Positions 1 to 5,234 of a DNA stretch of 5,590 bases are shown one piece after another; position 1 is the stretch's first letter; each line of letters opens with the position of its first letter. Source of the DNA: Clostridia bacterium (GTDB lineage Bacteria > Bacillota > Clostridia > Christensenellales > CAG-314); contig JAQUSX010000064.1 of assembly GCA_028710055.1 (NCBI GenBank), forward strand, positions 1 to 5,590. The letters are read 5' to 3'. The notes under the pieces were generated by a model, which saw nothing but the letters and a program-made list of their open reading frames with translations, did no database searches and was not told the origin of the DNA. The translations under genes were made by a program, and so were the position numbers.

Positions 1-607
1 AGCGAAAAAAATCGGGACGGTGGATTACCTAGTGCAAGGCACGATATACCCAGACGTTATCGAAAGCGGCAGCGGCAGCGGCGAAGTAATAAAATCACAC
101 CACAACGTGGGCGGCTTGCCGTCGGTTATCGATTTTAAGGGCATTATCGAACCAGTCAGAAATTTATTTAAAGACGAAGTAAGAAAAGTAGGGCTGGAAC
201 TGGGTTTGCCCGAAAATATAGTCGGAAGACAGCCTTTTCCCGGACCCGGACTTGCGGTAAGAGTGCTTGGCGAGCTAAATAAAGAGCGTCTTGATATTTT
301 GCGCGACGCCGACGCGATTTTGCGCGAAGAAGTAGCTAAATCGGGATACGACAAAAAGATTTGGCAGTATTTCGCCGTGCTTACTCCCGTTCGTTCCGTG
401 GGCGTTATGGGAGACAAACGCACGTACGGTAATCTTGTGGCTTTGCGTGCGATAAATTCTATAGACGGTATGACGGGCGACTGGGTGCGGATTCCTTACG
501 AACTGCTTGACAAAATAAGCCGCCGCATAACCAACGAATGCAAAGACGTCAACAGAGTCGTTTACGATATTACGGCAAAACCCCCCGCAACAATCGAGTG
601 GGAATAA
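1..607 (+). CDS. guaA: GMP synthase (glutamine-hydrolysing), C-terminal part
   Basis: This is the 3' end of guaA, whose product converts XMP, ATP and glutamine to GMP in the last step of guanine nucleotide synthesis in the cytoplasm. The frame is open to the left edge (codons from base 2), so the GTG at 20 is an internal valine and the gene is truncated by the window. About 201 residues are visible. They cover the end of the ATP-pyrophosphatase domain ([22 protein letters not shown]) and the GMP-synthase C-terminal dimerisation/XMP-binding domain ([22 protein letters not shown], and the invariant end KPPATIEWE). The amidotransferase domain and the P-loop lie upstream, out of view. The protein ends exactly at the usual family terminus. 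No clear terminator hairpin follows it, so read-through toward the next gene is possible. The family assignment is very secure. Confidence 0.97.
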   Translation, partial: AKKIGTVDYLVQGTIYPDVIESGSGSGEVIKSHHNVGGLPSVIDFKGIIEPVRNLFKDEVRKVGLELGLPENIVGRQPFPGPGLAVRVLGELNKERLDILRDADAILREEVAKSGYDKKIWQYFAVLTPVRSVGVMGDKRTYGNLVALRAINSIDGMTGDWVRIPYELLDKISRRITNECKDVNRVVYDITAKPPATIEWE

Positions 608-615
608 TTCGCTGA

Positions 616-735
616 AAAAAATCGAATATAAATATATATGGGATAATAATATTCCGCGACGAGTTACCCGAAAAACTGACGTATCCGCACATTCAGCCGT
701 ATCTATTCAATTTTGCCAAAAATAGAAATTTATGA
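616..735 (+). other. Gap after guaA with a possible decayed coding remnant
   Basis: The 140 bases between guaA and the acetyltransferase gene hold no convincing terminator or promoter. One frame is open from 616 to a TGA at 733-735 (about 39 codons) but has no ATG, GTG or TTG start with a ribosome site. Its second half, from about 652, reads like protein (RDELPEKLTYPHIQPYLFNF), with a more mixed composition than the AT-rich start. It could be the tail of a gene whose front has been lost, or chance. I do not recognise a family. Confidence that it was ever coding is low. Confidence 0.2.
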
Positions 736-747
736 ATTAAAAGTAAT

Positions 748-1215
748 ATGAATTTTATAAAAATTAAAAAACGAGATATACCTGCATTAATCAAAATTCG
801 GATGGAGTTTTTAAAAGAAGAGCATGCCGAGGCGACGGACGCCCAATTTCAAATTATAGAACGCCGATTGCCGAAATTTTTCAGAAAACACCTTAACAAA
901 GATTTTTTCGCATATCTTTGCTATGATGGAAAAGCCGTTGCGGGAGTTTTTCTAGCCGTAACCGAAAAACCTGCCAATCTGAATTTCCCGACGGGCAAAA
1001 TCGGCGCCATTTACAACGTATACACCGCGCCAGAATACCGTAAAAAGGGAATAGCGAATACTCTTATGAAAATGGCTATGGACGACGCGTCTAAAATGGA
1101 TTTATCTTATTTGGAACTGAAAGCGACCAAGGCGGGCGAACCGCTTTATAGAAGTCTTGGTTTCAGTTACGACGATTCGCCTTACAAGCCCATGAAATAT
1201 GTTTTTTCACTATAA
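748..1215 (+). CDS. GNAT-family N-acetyltransferase
   Basis: A 155-residue single-domain protein of the Gcn5-related N-acetyltransferase fold, which moves an acetyl group from acetyl-CoA to an amine; the substrate cannot be read from the sequence. The N-terminus (IKKRDIPALIKIRMEFLKEE) is the usual first strand and helix. Motif A, which binds the CoA pyrophosphate, is at about residues 90-107: NVYTAPEYRKKGIANTLM, with the R-x-x-G-x-A signature at R98-A103. Motif B near residues 130-139 (GEPLYRSLGF) carries the tyrosine often used as the general acid. The length is normal for the family. The ribosome site before the ATG is weak (AAAAG), but this start places the first strand correctly. The next gene starts 17 bases downstream and is probably co-transcribed. 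The family is secure; antibiotic or protein acetylation is not implied. Confidence 0.9.
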   Translation: MNFIKIKKRDIPALIKIRMEFLKEEHAEATDAQFQIIERRLPKFFRKHLNKDFFAYLCYDGKAVAGVFLAVTEKPANLNFPTGKIGAIYNVYTAPEYRKKGIANTLMKMAMDDASKMDLSYLELKATKAGEPLYRSLGFSYDDSPYKPMKYVFSL

Positions 1216-1232
1216 AAAAATAAGGAAATTGT

Positions 1233-1484
1233 ATGCCAAAAATAAAATTAACAATAACCGAATCGAACTGCCGCGGCGGTTATCATCGTAAAGGAGACGT
1301 TTTCATTGTGGAAGACTTATGTCCGCCTATTTGTCACGAGCTTTGGAACAATATTTATCCGTCGGTATACGTATTGCTTAACGGCGGCGAGTTGGACGGG
1401 GAAAACGGGAAAACCCACGAGTTTTCCGCTAAATGTCCCGACAACGGCAGGGTATGCGTAAAGTGCGAACTTATAAAAGATTAA
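1233..1484 (+). CDS. Small cysteine-rich protein, TIGR04076-like
   Basis: An 83-residue soluble protein that resembles the uncharacterised TIGR04076 family, whose function is unknown. Matching features, judged from memory of the family, are an N-terminal strand (KIKLTITE), a G-x-x-x-x-G-D stretch (residues 16-22), a C-H-E-L-W-N-N-I-Y-P segment (34-43), GGEL (51-54) and the C-P-D triplet (68-70) before a final strand. It has six cysteines (13, 30, 34, 68, 75, 78), many for its size, so metal binding or redox chemistry is possible but not shown. An AAGGA ribosome site at 1222-1226 sits 6 bases before the ATG and fixes the start. It lies 17 bases after the acetyltransferase gene and just before a terminator, so it is the last gene of that unit. 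No signal peptide or membrane segment is seen. Confidence 0.75.
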   Translation: MPKIKLTITESNCRGGYHRKGDVFIVEDLCPPICHELWNNIYPSVYVLLNGGELDGENGKTHEFSAKCPDNGRVCVKCELIKD

Positions 1485-1493
1485 TAAAAAAAC

Positions 1494-1524
1494 AAACGCC
1501 GTATTAACGGCGTTTTATTTTTTT
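1494..1524. terminator. Bidirectional intrinsic terminator
   Basis: A perfect 9-bp stem (1494-1502 with 1507-1515, GC core CGCCG/CGGCG) closes a 4-base loop and is followed on the plus strand by a T run at 1513-1524 broken by one A. On the minus strand the same hairpin is followed by TTTGTTTTTTT. It begins 9 bases after the stop of the TIGR04076-like gene and faces the convergent DJ-1-like gene, so it probably ends transcription from both sides. Confidence 0.9.
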
Positions 1525-1588
1525 AACATTTAGTACCTTAGAAATAAGCGGTTTAATTTGTAATTTTAACAGTTTAAGATTAGAAAAT

Positions 1589-2194
1589 TTAATCCAAACC
1601 GAATGATAACGGATAGCATTCCAAACCGAAATATTTACCGAAAGCGAAAGCCCATTCACGGAACTTCCAACCGCAAGCGGTTAATATATTGCCGTCCAAA
1701 ATATATTCAGGCGGGGTTGCGCCATTTTTTTTCATTTCTTCCAAATCATTCACGTCTAAAAGCGTTTCCATTTGTTGTTCTGTGAGTTTCATCTTCGGGT
1801 CTTCAAGAAACCACTCTCTTTCGACACCAGCGATAATTTTTTTTCCGTCGGTGACACCTGCTTTGCAAAGCAACATTGGTCCGGAAGAAACAGCGGCTAT
1901 AAGTTTATTTTCTTTATTGAAAAGTCGTATCAAATTTAACAATGTTTCATCGCCAAAATTGTAATACAATCCATCGGCATAACTTCCCGTAATAACTAGC
2001 GAATCGAATTCGTCTATGTTTATGGAATTGATATCAAAATCCGCAATAGCTTTCATACCTTCCTCGCAGCGAAAAGGTTCGATTTTTGACGATAAAAAAG
2101 CGACGGGTTTTTCATTCAGAGCTAATATCTCCATTAGCACGGAAATTTCGTAGTTGCAAAATTCGGGAAATAATATTACGGCTGTTTTTTTCAT
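1589..2194 (-). CDS. DJ-1/PfpI-family protein with Ser at the nucleophile position
   Basis: A 201-residue protein of the DJ-1/ThiJ/PfpI (class I glutamine amidotransferase-like) superfamily. Seen in order: a first strand (KKTAVILFPEF), the conserved acidic residue E16 that corresponds to DJ-1 Glu18, a middle strand with SLVITGS (65-71) and the nucleophile elbow AAVSSGPMLL (100-109). Family members normally have A-[IV]-C-x-G-P here; this protein has Ser at 103 (codon at 1888-1886), and no histidine follows in the usual place. Cys110 lies six residues after the GP-containing elbow begins. The C-terminus (NILTACG, then WAFAFGKYFG) is typical. It may be a non-catalytic or altered member; glyoxalase, chaperone and peptidase roles cannot be told apart. 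An upstream ATG at 2200 is possible, but the ribosome site favours 2194. The gene stands alone, convergent with the preceding unit. Confidence 0.85.
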   Translation of the reverse strand: MKKTAVILFPEFCNYEISVLMEILALNEKPVAFLSSKIEPFRCEEGMKAIADFDINSINIDEFDSLVITGSYADGLYYNFGDETLLNLIRLFNKENKLIAAVSSGPMLLCKAGVTDGKKIIAGVEREWFLEDPKMKLTEQQMETLLDVNDLEEMKKNGATPPEYILDGNILTACGWKFREWAFAFGKYFGLECYPLSFGLD

Positions 2195-2201
2195 ACACAT
2201 T

Positions 2202-2206
2202 CTCCT
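2202..2206 (-). promoter_or_regulatory. Ribosome site that decides the DJ-1-like start
   Basis: On the minus strand AGGAG lies 7 bases before the ATG at 2194 but only 1 base before the ATG at 2200. The first spacing is normal for initiation and the second is too tight, so the protein most likely starts MKKTAV and not MCMKKTAV. Confidence 0.75.
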
Positions 2207-2229
2207 TTTTTGGACTCAGCACAAATCAT

Positions 2230-2258
2230 ATTATATATATCTCTGCGCTAAAACGCAA
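2230..2258 (-). promoter_or_regulatory. Candidate sigma-A promoter for the DJ-1-like gene
   Basis: Read on the minus strand there is a perfect -10 box TATAAT (2235-2230), preceded after 17 bases by a half-matching -35 box TTGCGT (2258-2253). The spacing to the ATG leaves a leader of roughly 25-30 bases. An imperfect inverted repeat (CTCTGCG, then CTAAAA, then CGCAAGAG, 2241-2261) covers the spacer and -35 box and could be an operator. The AT-rich surroundings make chance -10 matches likely, so confidence is moderate. Confidence 0.5.
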
Positions 2259-2341
2259 GAGCATCACGGCATAGAGTTTACGATTTTTCATGACTCGTTT
2301 AACATAAAATATCGTATTTTTATTTTTGATTAAAAGTTTAG

Positions 2342-2374
2342 GGTATCTAGCAAAAAATATATGGTATCTATACC
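2342..2374. repeat. Spaced direct repeat and small palindrome in the divergent region
   Basis: GGTATCTA occurs twice, at 2342-2349 and 2363-2370, exactly 21 bases apart, or two helical turns. The second copy extends into GGTATCTATACC (2363-2374), an inverted repeat with 5-bp arms and a 2-base centre. The phased spacing between divergently transcribed genes suggests a regulator-binding site, but no known operator was recognised and chance in AT-rich DNA is possible. Confidence 0.35.
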
Positions 2375-2424
2375 TTTTTTTGTCAATAAAAATATTAACC
2401 TTGTTCGCAAATATAGCTGAAATG

Positions 2425-2453
2425 TTGCTTTTTTTATTATTTTTTAGTAAAAT
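2425..2453 (+). promoter_or_regulatory. Candidate promoter of the exonuclease-hexokinase-regulator unit
   Basis: A weak -35 box TTGCTT (2425-2430) and a good -10 box TAAAAT (2448-2453) are separated by 17 bases, ending 29 bases before the exonuclease ATG. This would give a leader of about 20-25 bases containing the ribosome site AGGGGG at 2471-2476. The spacer is T-rich. It is the best candidate in the 280-base divergent region; other AT-rich matches cannot be excluded. Confidence 0.45.
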
Positions 2454-2482
2454 TAAATTATGTTCGCCACAGGGGGAAAAGA

Positions 2483-3457
2483 ATGGATTTTTTGGCTTTC
2501 GATATAGAAGCCGCAAACGGTTACAAGCCGTACAGCATTTGCAGCATCGGAGTAGTTATCGCGGATGAAAATTTCCGCATCAAACATCGTGAAAACATTT
2601 GGATAAATCCAAAAACAAAATATAACCTTAACGGCACTCGTAAAAACGTGGGCATAGATTTGCATCTCGATAAAGAATTACTTGAAAATTCGCCCGATTT
2701 TATCGCCGTTTATCCACGCATCGTGGAGCTTTTGACGGGAGACGTTCGGGTAGTCGGTCACGCGGTCGAATCAGACGTATTGATGCTTAACGCCGCGTGC
2801 AAACACAACAAACTGCCCTCGATTAATTTCAAGTTTATTTGCAGTCAGTTGCTTTATAAACTTTTTAGGGAAGAAAAAGAAGTAAGAGGCTTAAACAAAA
2901 TAGCCGACGAACTTGGAATAATATTTGACCAGCACAACAGCGAAGAAGACGCTTGGATGTCAATGATGACATTAAAATACTTGGTAGAAAAATCAAAACT
3001 CAGCGTCGTCGAGCTTATGCAAAAATACAACGTTAGAATAGGCGAAAACAAAAATTTTGTTATGACTCGCACCGTTTCGCTTTCGGGACAGGTTTCAAAA
3101 CGAAAAGTAAGGACGGTAGCGGAAAGCAAAATTTATGATTATTTGCATAAAACTAATTTTCATAATGCTTCAAATACTTTGAAAGACAAAGTTTTTTGCA
3201 TAGCCCGCTCGATAGAACTAGGCGATTTTGACGTGGTAAAGACGATTTTGGACGCAATTTATTTTAACGGCGGCGTATACAGTCCAAAGCTTGACAAGGC
3301 TGGGTATTATGTCAAAAACTATTCAAACTCCGAAGATTTACTGATTGACGAATTACGTAATCAAACGGCAAAAGAATTGGAAAGTAAAAACGAGATAAAA
3401 ATCATCAGCATAAACGATTTGCTTTATATGGCAAGGAGCGGTATCGATGCGAGATAA
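2483..3457 (+). CDS. DEDDh 3'-5' exonuclease with C-terminal BRCT-like domain
   Basis: A 324-residue protein of the DnaQ/RNase T exonuclease superfamily, predicted to remove nucleotides from 3' ends using two metal ions. The catalytic residues are visible: Exo I FDIEAAN (D7, E9), Exo II GHAVESD (D98) and Exo III HNSEEDAW (H151, D156), which makes it the DEDDh type. The nuclease domain covers about residues 1-170. A linker (about 171-230) with SLSGQVSKRK follows. Residues about 232-318 then look BRCT-like: LKDKVFCIARSI, a GG-V-S-P-K-L-D-K-A-G-Y-Y-V segment at 263-277, and KIISINDLL near the end. Such exonuclease-BRCT proteins occur in other bacteria; it is not the replicative epsilon subunit. 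The start is set by AGGGGG 6 bases before the ATG. The last 11 bases overlap the hexokinase gene in another frame, indicating co-transcription. A repair role is inferred only. Confidence 0.88.
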   Translation: MDFLAFDIEAANGYKPYSICSIGVVIADENFRIKHRENIWINPKTKYNLNGTRKNVGIDLHLDKELLENSPDFIAVYPRIVELLTGDVRVVGHAVESDVLMLNAACKHNKLPSINFKFICSQLLYKLFREEKEVRGLNKIADELGIIFDQHNSEEDAWMSMMTLKYLVEKSKLSVVELMQKYNVRIGENKNFVMTRTVSLSGQVSKRKVRTVAESKIYDYLHKTNFHNASNTLKDKVFCIARSIELGDFDVVKTILDAIYFNGGVYSPKLDKAGYYVKNYSNSEDLLIDELRNQTAKELESKNEIKIISINDLLYMARSGIDAR

Positions 3458-4733
3458 GGCGTATAAATATTTAAAAAAACATGGTCAGACGTCCGACTGT
3501 ATAGACGCGGATATGGAAATTTCCGCGTTTTTAAAAGAAATGGAAAAAGGTTTGAAAGGGGAAAATTCCAGTTTGGAAATGATACCCTCGTATCTGCCTT
3601 CGACTTTTGAAATCGTAAAAAACAAACGCAATATTGTGATAGACGCGGGCGGCACCAATTTTCGCAGCGCTATAGCGTATTTCAATAATAAAAGCGAATG
3701 CGTTTTGGAAGAAATGCGCAAAACCGTCATGGCGGGCGTGGGAAAAGAAGTAAGCAAAGCCCGTTTTTACGATCATATCGCCTACAATATAAAACATCTC
3801 GTCGGAAAAGGCGAAAATATTGGATTTTGTTTTTCATACAACGTCGACACGCGTCCCGACCTTGACGGCACGGTCAAGGCTTTCGCGAAAGAAGTCAGAG
3901 CAAAAGAAGTAGTAGGAACCAAAGTCGGCGCGTGCACGTTGGAAGCGTTGAAAAAATACGATGACACTCCACGTAAAATCGCAGTCCTAAACGACACGGT
4001 GGCGTGTTTACTGGGCGGAAAAGGAGCGAATTTAAACGACGAATGTTCGTCTTATTTGGGTTATATTTACGGTACGGGCACTAACGTTAGTTACGTTGAA
4101 CAAAATAAAAATATCAAAAAAATAAGCGGAGTCGACCTTAGGGGCGACATGGTGATAAATACCGAATGCGGCAATTATAATAAATTTCCGTCGGGTACTT
4201 TCGATAAAATAACAGACAAAGAATCTTCCGCGCCGAATAAACAGCTGGCTGAAAAAATGACAAGCGGCAGATACCTGTCTATGGTTATATATAACGCGGT
4301 AATAGGCGCTCAGAAAGAAAATTTATTCACGGGCGAAGTCGTTATTCCCGTGCGCTGTTTCGCCGACACCGCTACGATAAGCGATTTTTTGACAAATCCC
4401 GAAAATAATGTAAACCGTATGCGCCGTTGTTTTTACGGCGAAACCGACAGACGTTTTGTCAGAGAAATAGCGTTGCAGATTATCGACAGAGCGGCGAAAA
4501 TAGGCGCGATTATGGTTACTGCATGTATGGTAAAAAGCGGCGGCGGAACGCCCGACCATAAGCCTATAGGCATAGTTGTGGAAGGCACGACTTTTTCAAA
4601 GCTTTACTCATACCGTGAAAAATTTACCGCATATCTCGACGAGTATTGCGCAAAAAGAAATCTTAGTTATAAAATAATTACGGGTAAAAATCTGAACCTA
4701 GTGGGTACGGCTTTGGCTGCTTTATCACTATAA
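3447..4733 (+). CDS. Eukaryote-type hexokinase (hexokinase family 1/2 fold)
   Basis: A 428-residue single-unit hexokinase related to the eukaryotic hexokinase family, predicted to phosphorylate a hexose at O6 with ATP; it is not a ROK or bacterial Glk type. The N-terminal helix has EMEKGL (31-36) and MIPSYLPST (45-53), closely like animal enzymes. Then come phosphate-1 IDAGGTNFR (65-73), sugar-loop FCFSYN (127-132) with LDG and AKEVRAKEV, the catalytic Asp in LNDTVACLLG (D183), phosphate-2 YGTGTNVSY (208-216), E240 in the NTECGNY segment, and adenosine motif VVEGTTFSKL (377-386). Aligned by eye with human glucokinase, Thr168 corresponds to Ala147 and Glu290 to Met279, both normally sugar contacts. 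AAGGAG at 3433-3438 sits 8 bases before the ATG, inside the exonuclease gene. The length is near a yeast or single-domain hexokinase, slightly short. The substrate is uncertain. Confidence 0.9.
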   Translation: MRDKAYKYLKKHGQTSDCIDADMEISAFLKEMEKGLKGENSSLEMIPSYLPSTFEIVKNKRNIVIDAGGTNFRSAIAYFNNKSECVLEEMRKTVMAGVGKEVSKARFYDHIAYNIKHLVGKGENIGFCFSYNVDTRPDLDGTVKAFAKEVRAKEVVGTKVGACTLEALKKYDDTPRKIAVLNDTVACLLGGKGANLNDECSSYLGYIYGTGTNVSYVEQNKNIKKISGVDLRGDMVINTECGNYNKFPSGTFDKITDKESSAPNKQLAEKMTSGRYLSMVIYNAVIGAQKENLFTGEVVIPVRCFADTATISDFLTNPENNVNRMRRCFYGETDRRFVREIALQIIDRAAKIGAIMVTACMVKSGGGTPDHKPIGIVVEGTTFSKLYSYREKFTAYLDEYCAKRNLSYKIITGKNLNLVGTALAALSL

Positions 4734-4754
4734 AAAATACTTTTGGATAAAAAA

Positions 4755-5126
4755 ATGAAAGAATCGATAGAAAATTACTTGGAAAATATTTATATGCTGA
4801 CGCTTAACGGCGAAAAATCCGTGCGTTCTGTAGATTTGGCGCACAAACTGGGCGTCACAAGACCGTCCGTTTTCGGTGCGATTTCCGTATTGAAAGAAGG
4901 CGGGTTTATAGAGCAGGAGTCTTACGGCGATATCGTGCTTACAGATAAAGGCGCGGAAAAAGCCAAGGAAATTTACGCGAAACATCTGGCTCTCACCGAA
5001 TTTTTGATGACAACTTTGGGACTGCCGAAAGAAATTGCGGAAACCGACGCATGCAAAATAGAGCATGACCTTTCAGAAGAAACGGCGAAGAAATTACTTG
5101 AATTTATCCACGCTCAAAAAAAGTAA
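4755..5126 (+). CDS. DtxR/MntR-family metal-dependent transcriptional regulator
   Basis: A 123-residue dimeric metal-sensing repressor of the DtxR/MntR family. The N-terminal winged helix-turn-helix covers about residues 1-67, with VRSVDLAHKLGVTRPSVFGA as helix-turn-helix and GDIVLTDKG as the wing. The dimerisation and metal domain follows; the SH3-like third domain of full DtxR is absent, as in MntR. Metal ligands, aligned by eye, are N7, E10, H77, C100, E103 and H104 (DACKIEHDLS). B. subtilis MntR has Asp8 and Glu99 where this protein has Asn and Cys; Cys matches DtxR Cys102, pointing to Fe(II) and not Mn(II) sensing. A TTG at 4743 would add four residues but has no ribosome site, whereas GGA lies 7 bases before the ATG at 4755. 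It follows the hexokinase stop by 21 bases with no terminator, so it is likely the last gene of that unit. Its targets are unknown. Confidence 0.9.
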   Translation: MKESIENYLENIYMLTLNGEKSVRSVDLAHKLGVTRPSVFGAISVLKEGGFIEQESYGDIVLTDKGAEKAKEIYAKHLALTEFLMTTLGLPKEIAETDACKIEHDLSEETAKKLLEFIHAQKK

Positions 5127-5167
5127 ATTATCGTAAATTAAAAAAACCAATTTGATAAAAACAATAT

Positions 5168-5196
5168 AAAAAACCGCGGAATTTCCGCGGTTTTTT
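5168..5196. terminator. Bidirectional intrinsic terminator
   Basis: A 13-bp stem (5168-5180 with 5184-5196) has the core CCGCGG/CCGCGG, flanked by six A on the left and six T on the right, with a 3-base loop. Because both arms carry A/T tracts it can act in either direction. It lies between the convergent regulator gene and groL and probably ends both transcripts. The remaining 5127-5234 sequence is AT-rich without further genes. Confidence 0.92.
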
Positions 5197-5234
5197 GCGC
5201 TTTATACGCTTTTGTTAAGTTTTTTTATTAAGGC

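Noticed and set aside
25..423. 132-codon open frame on the minus strand inside guaA
   Set aside because: It lies wholly opposite a secure guaA frame, has low-complexity Ser/Pro/Leu composition and no family motif; it is a shadow frame.
2363..2386. GGTATCTATACC followed by a T run as a possible terminator
   Set aside because: The stem is only 5 bp, AT-rich and with a 2-base loop, so it is too weak; an operator-like role fits better.
2226..2516. Open frames on both strands across the divergent region (for example 96 codons minus, 80 codons plus)
   Set aside because: They are rich in Lys, Asn, Ile and Phe as expected from AT-rich DNA, lack ribosome sites and overlap the promoters and the exonuclease start.
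2483..3457. Exonuclease gene as the replicative DNA polymerase III epsilon subunit (dnaQ)
   Set aside because: The BRCT-like tail, the operon context and the divergent sequence point to an accessory DEDDh nuclease, so no dnaQ symbol is given.
4743..4754. TTG start for the metalloregulator, giving MDKKMKES
   Set aside because: No ribosome site precedes it; the ATG at 4755 has GGA 7 bases upstream and gives the usual family N-terminus.
4728..5066. 112-codon minus-strand frame opposite the metalloregulator
   Set aside because: It lies opposite a clear DtxR/MntR gene, is rich in Phe, Arg and Cys, and has no recognisable domain.
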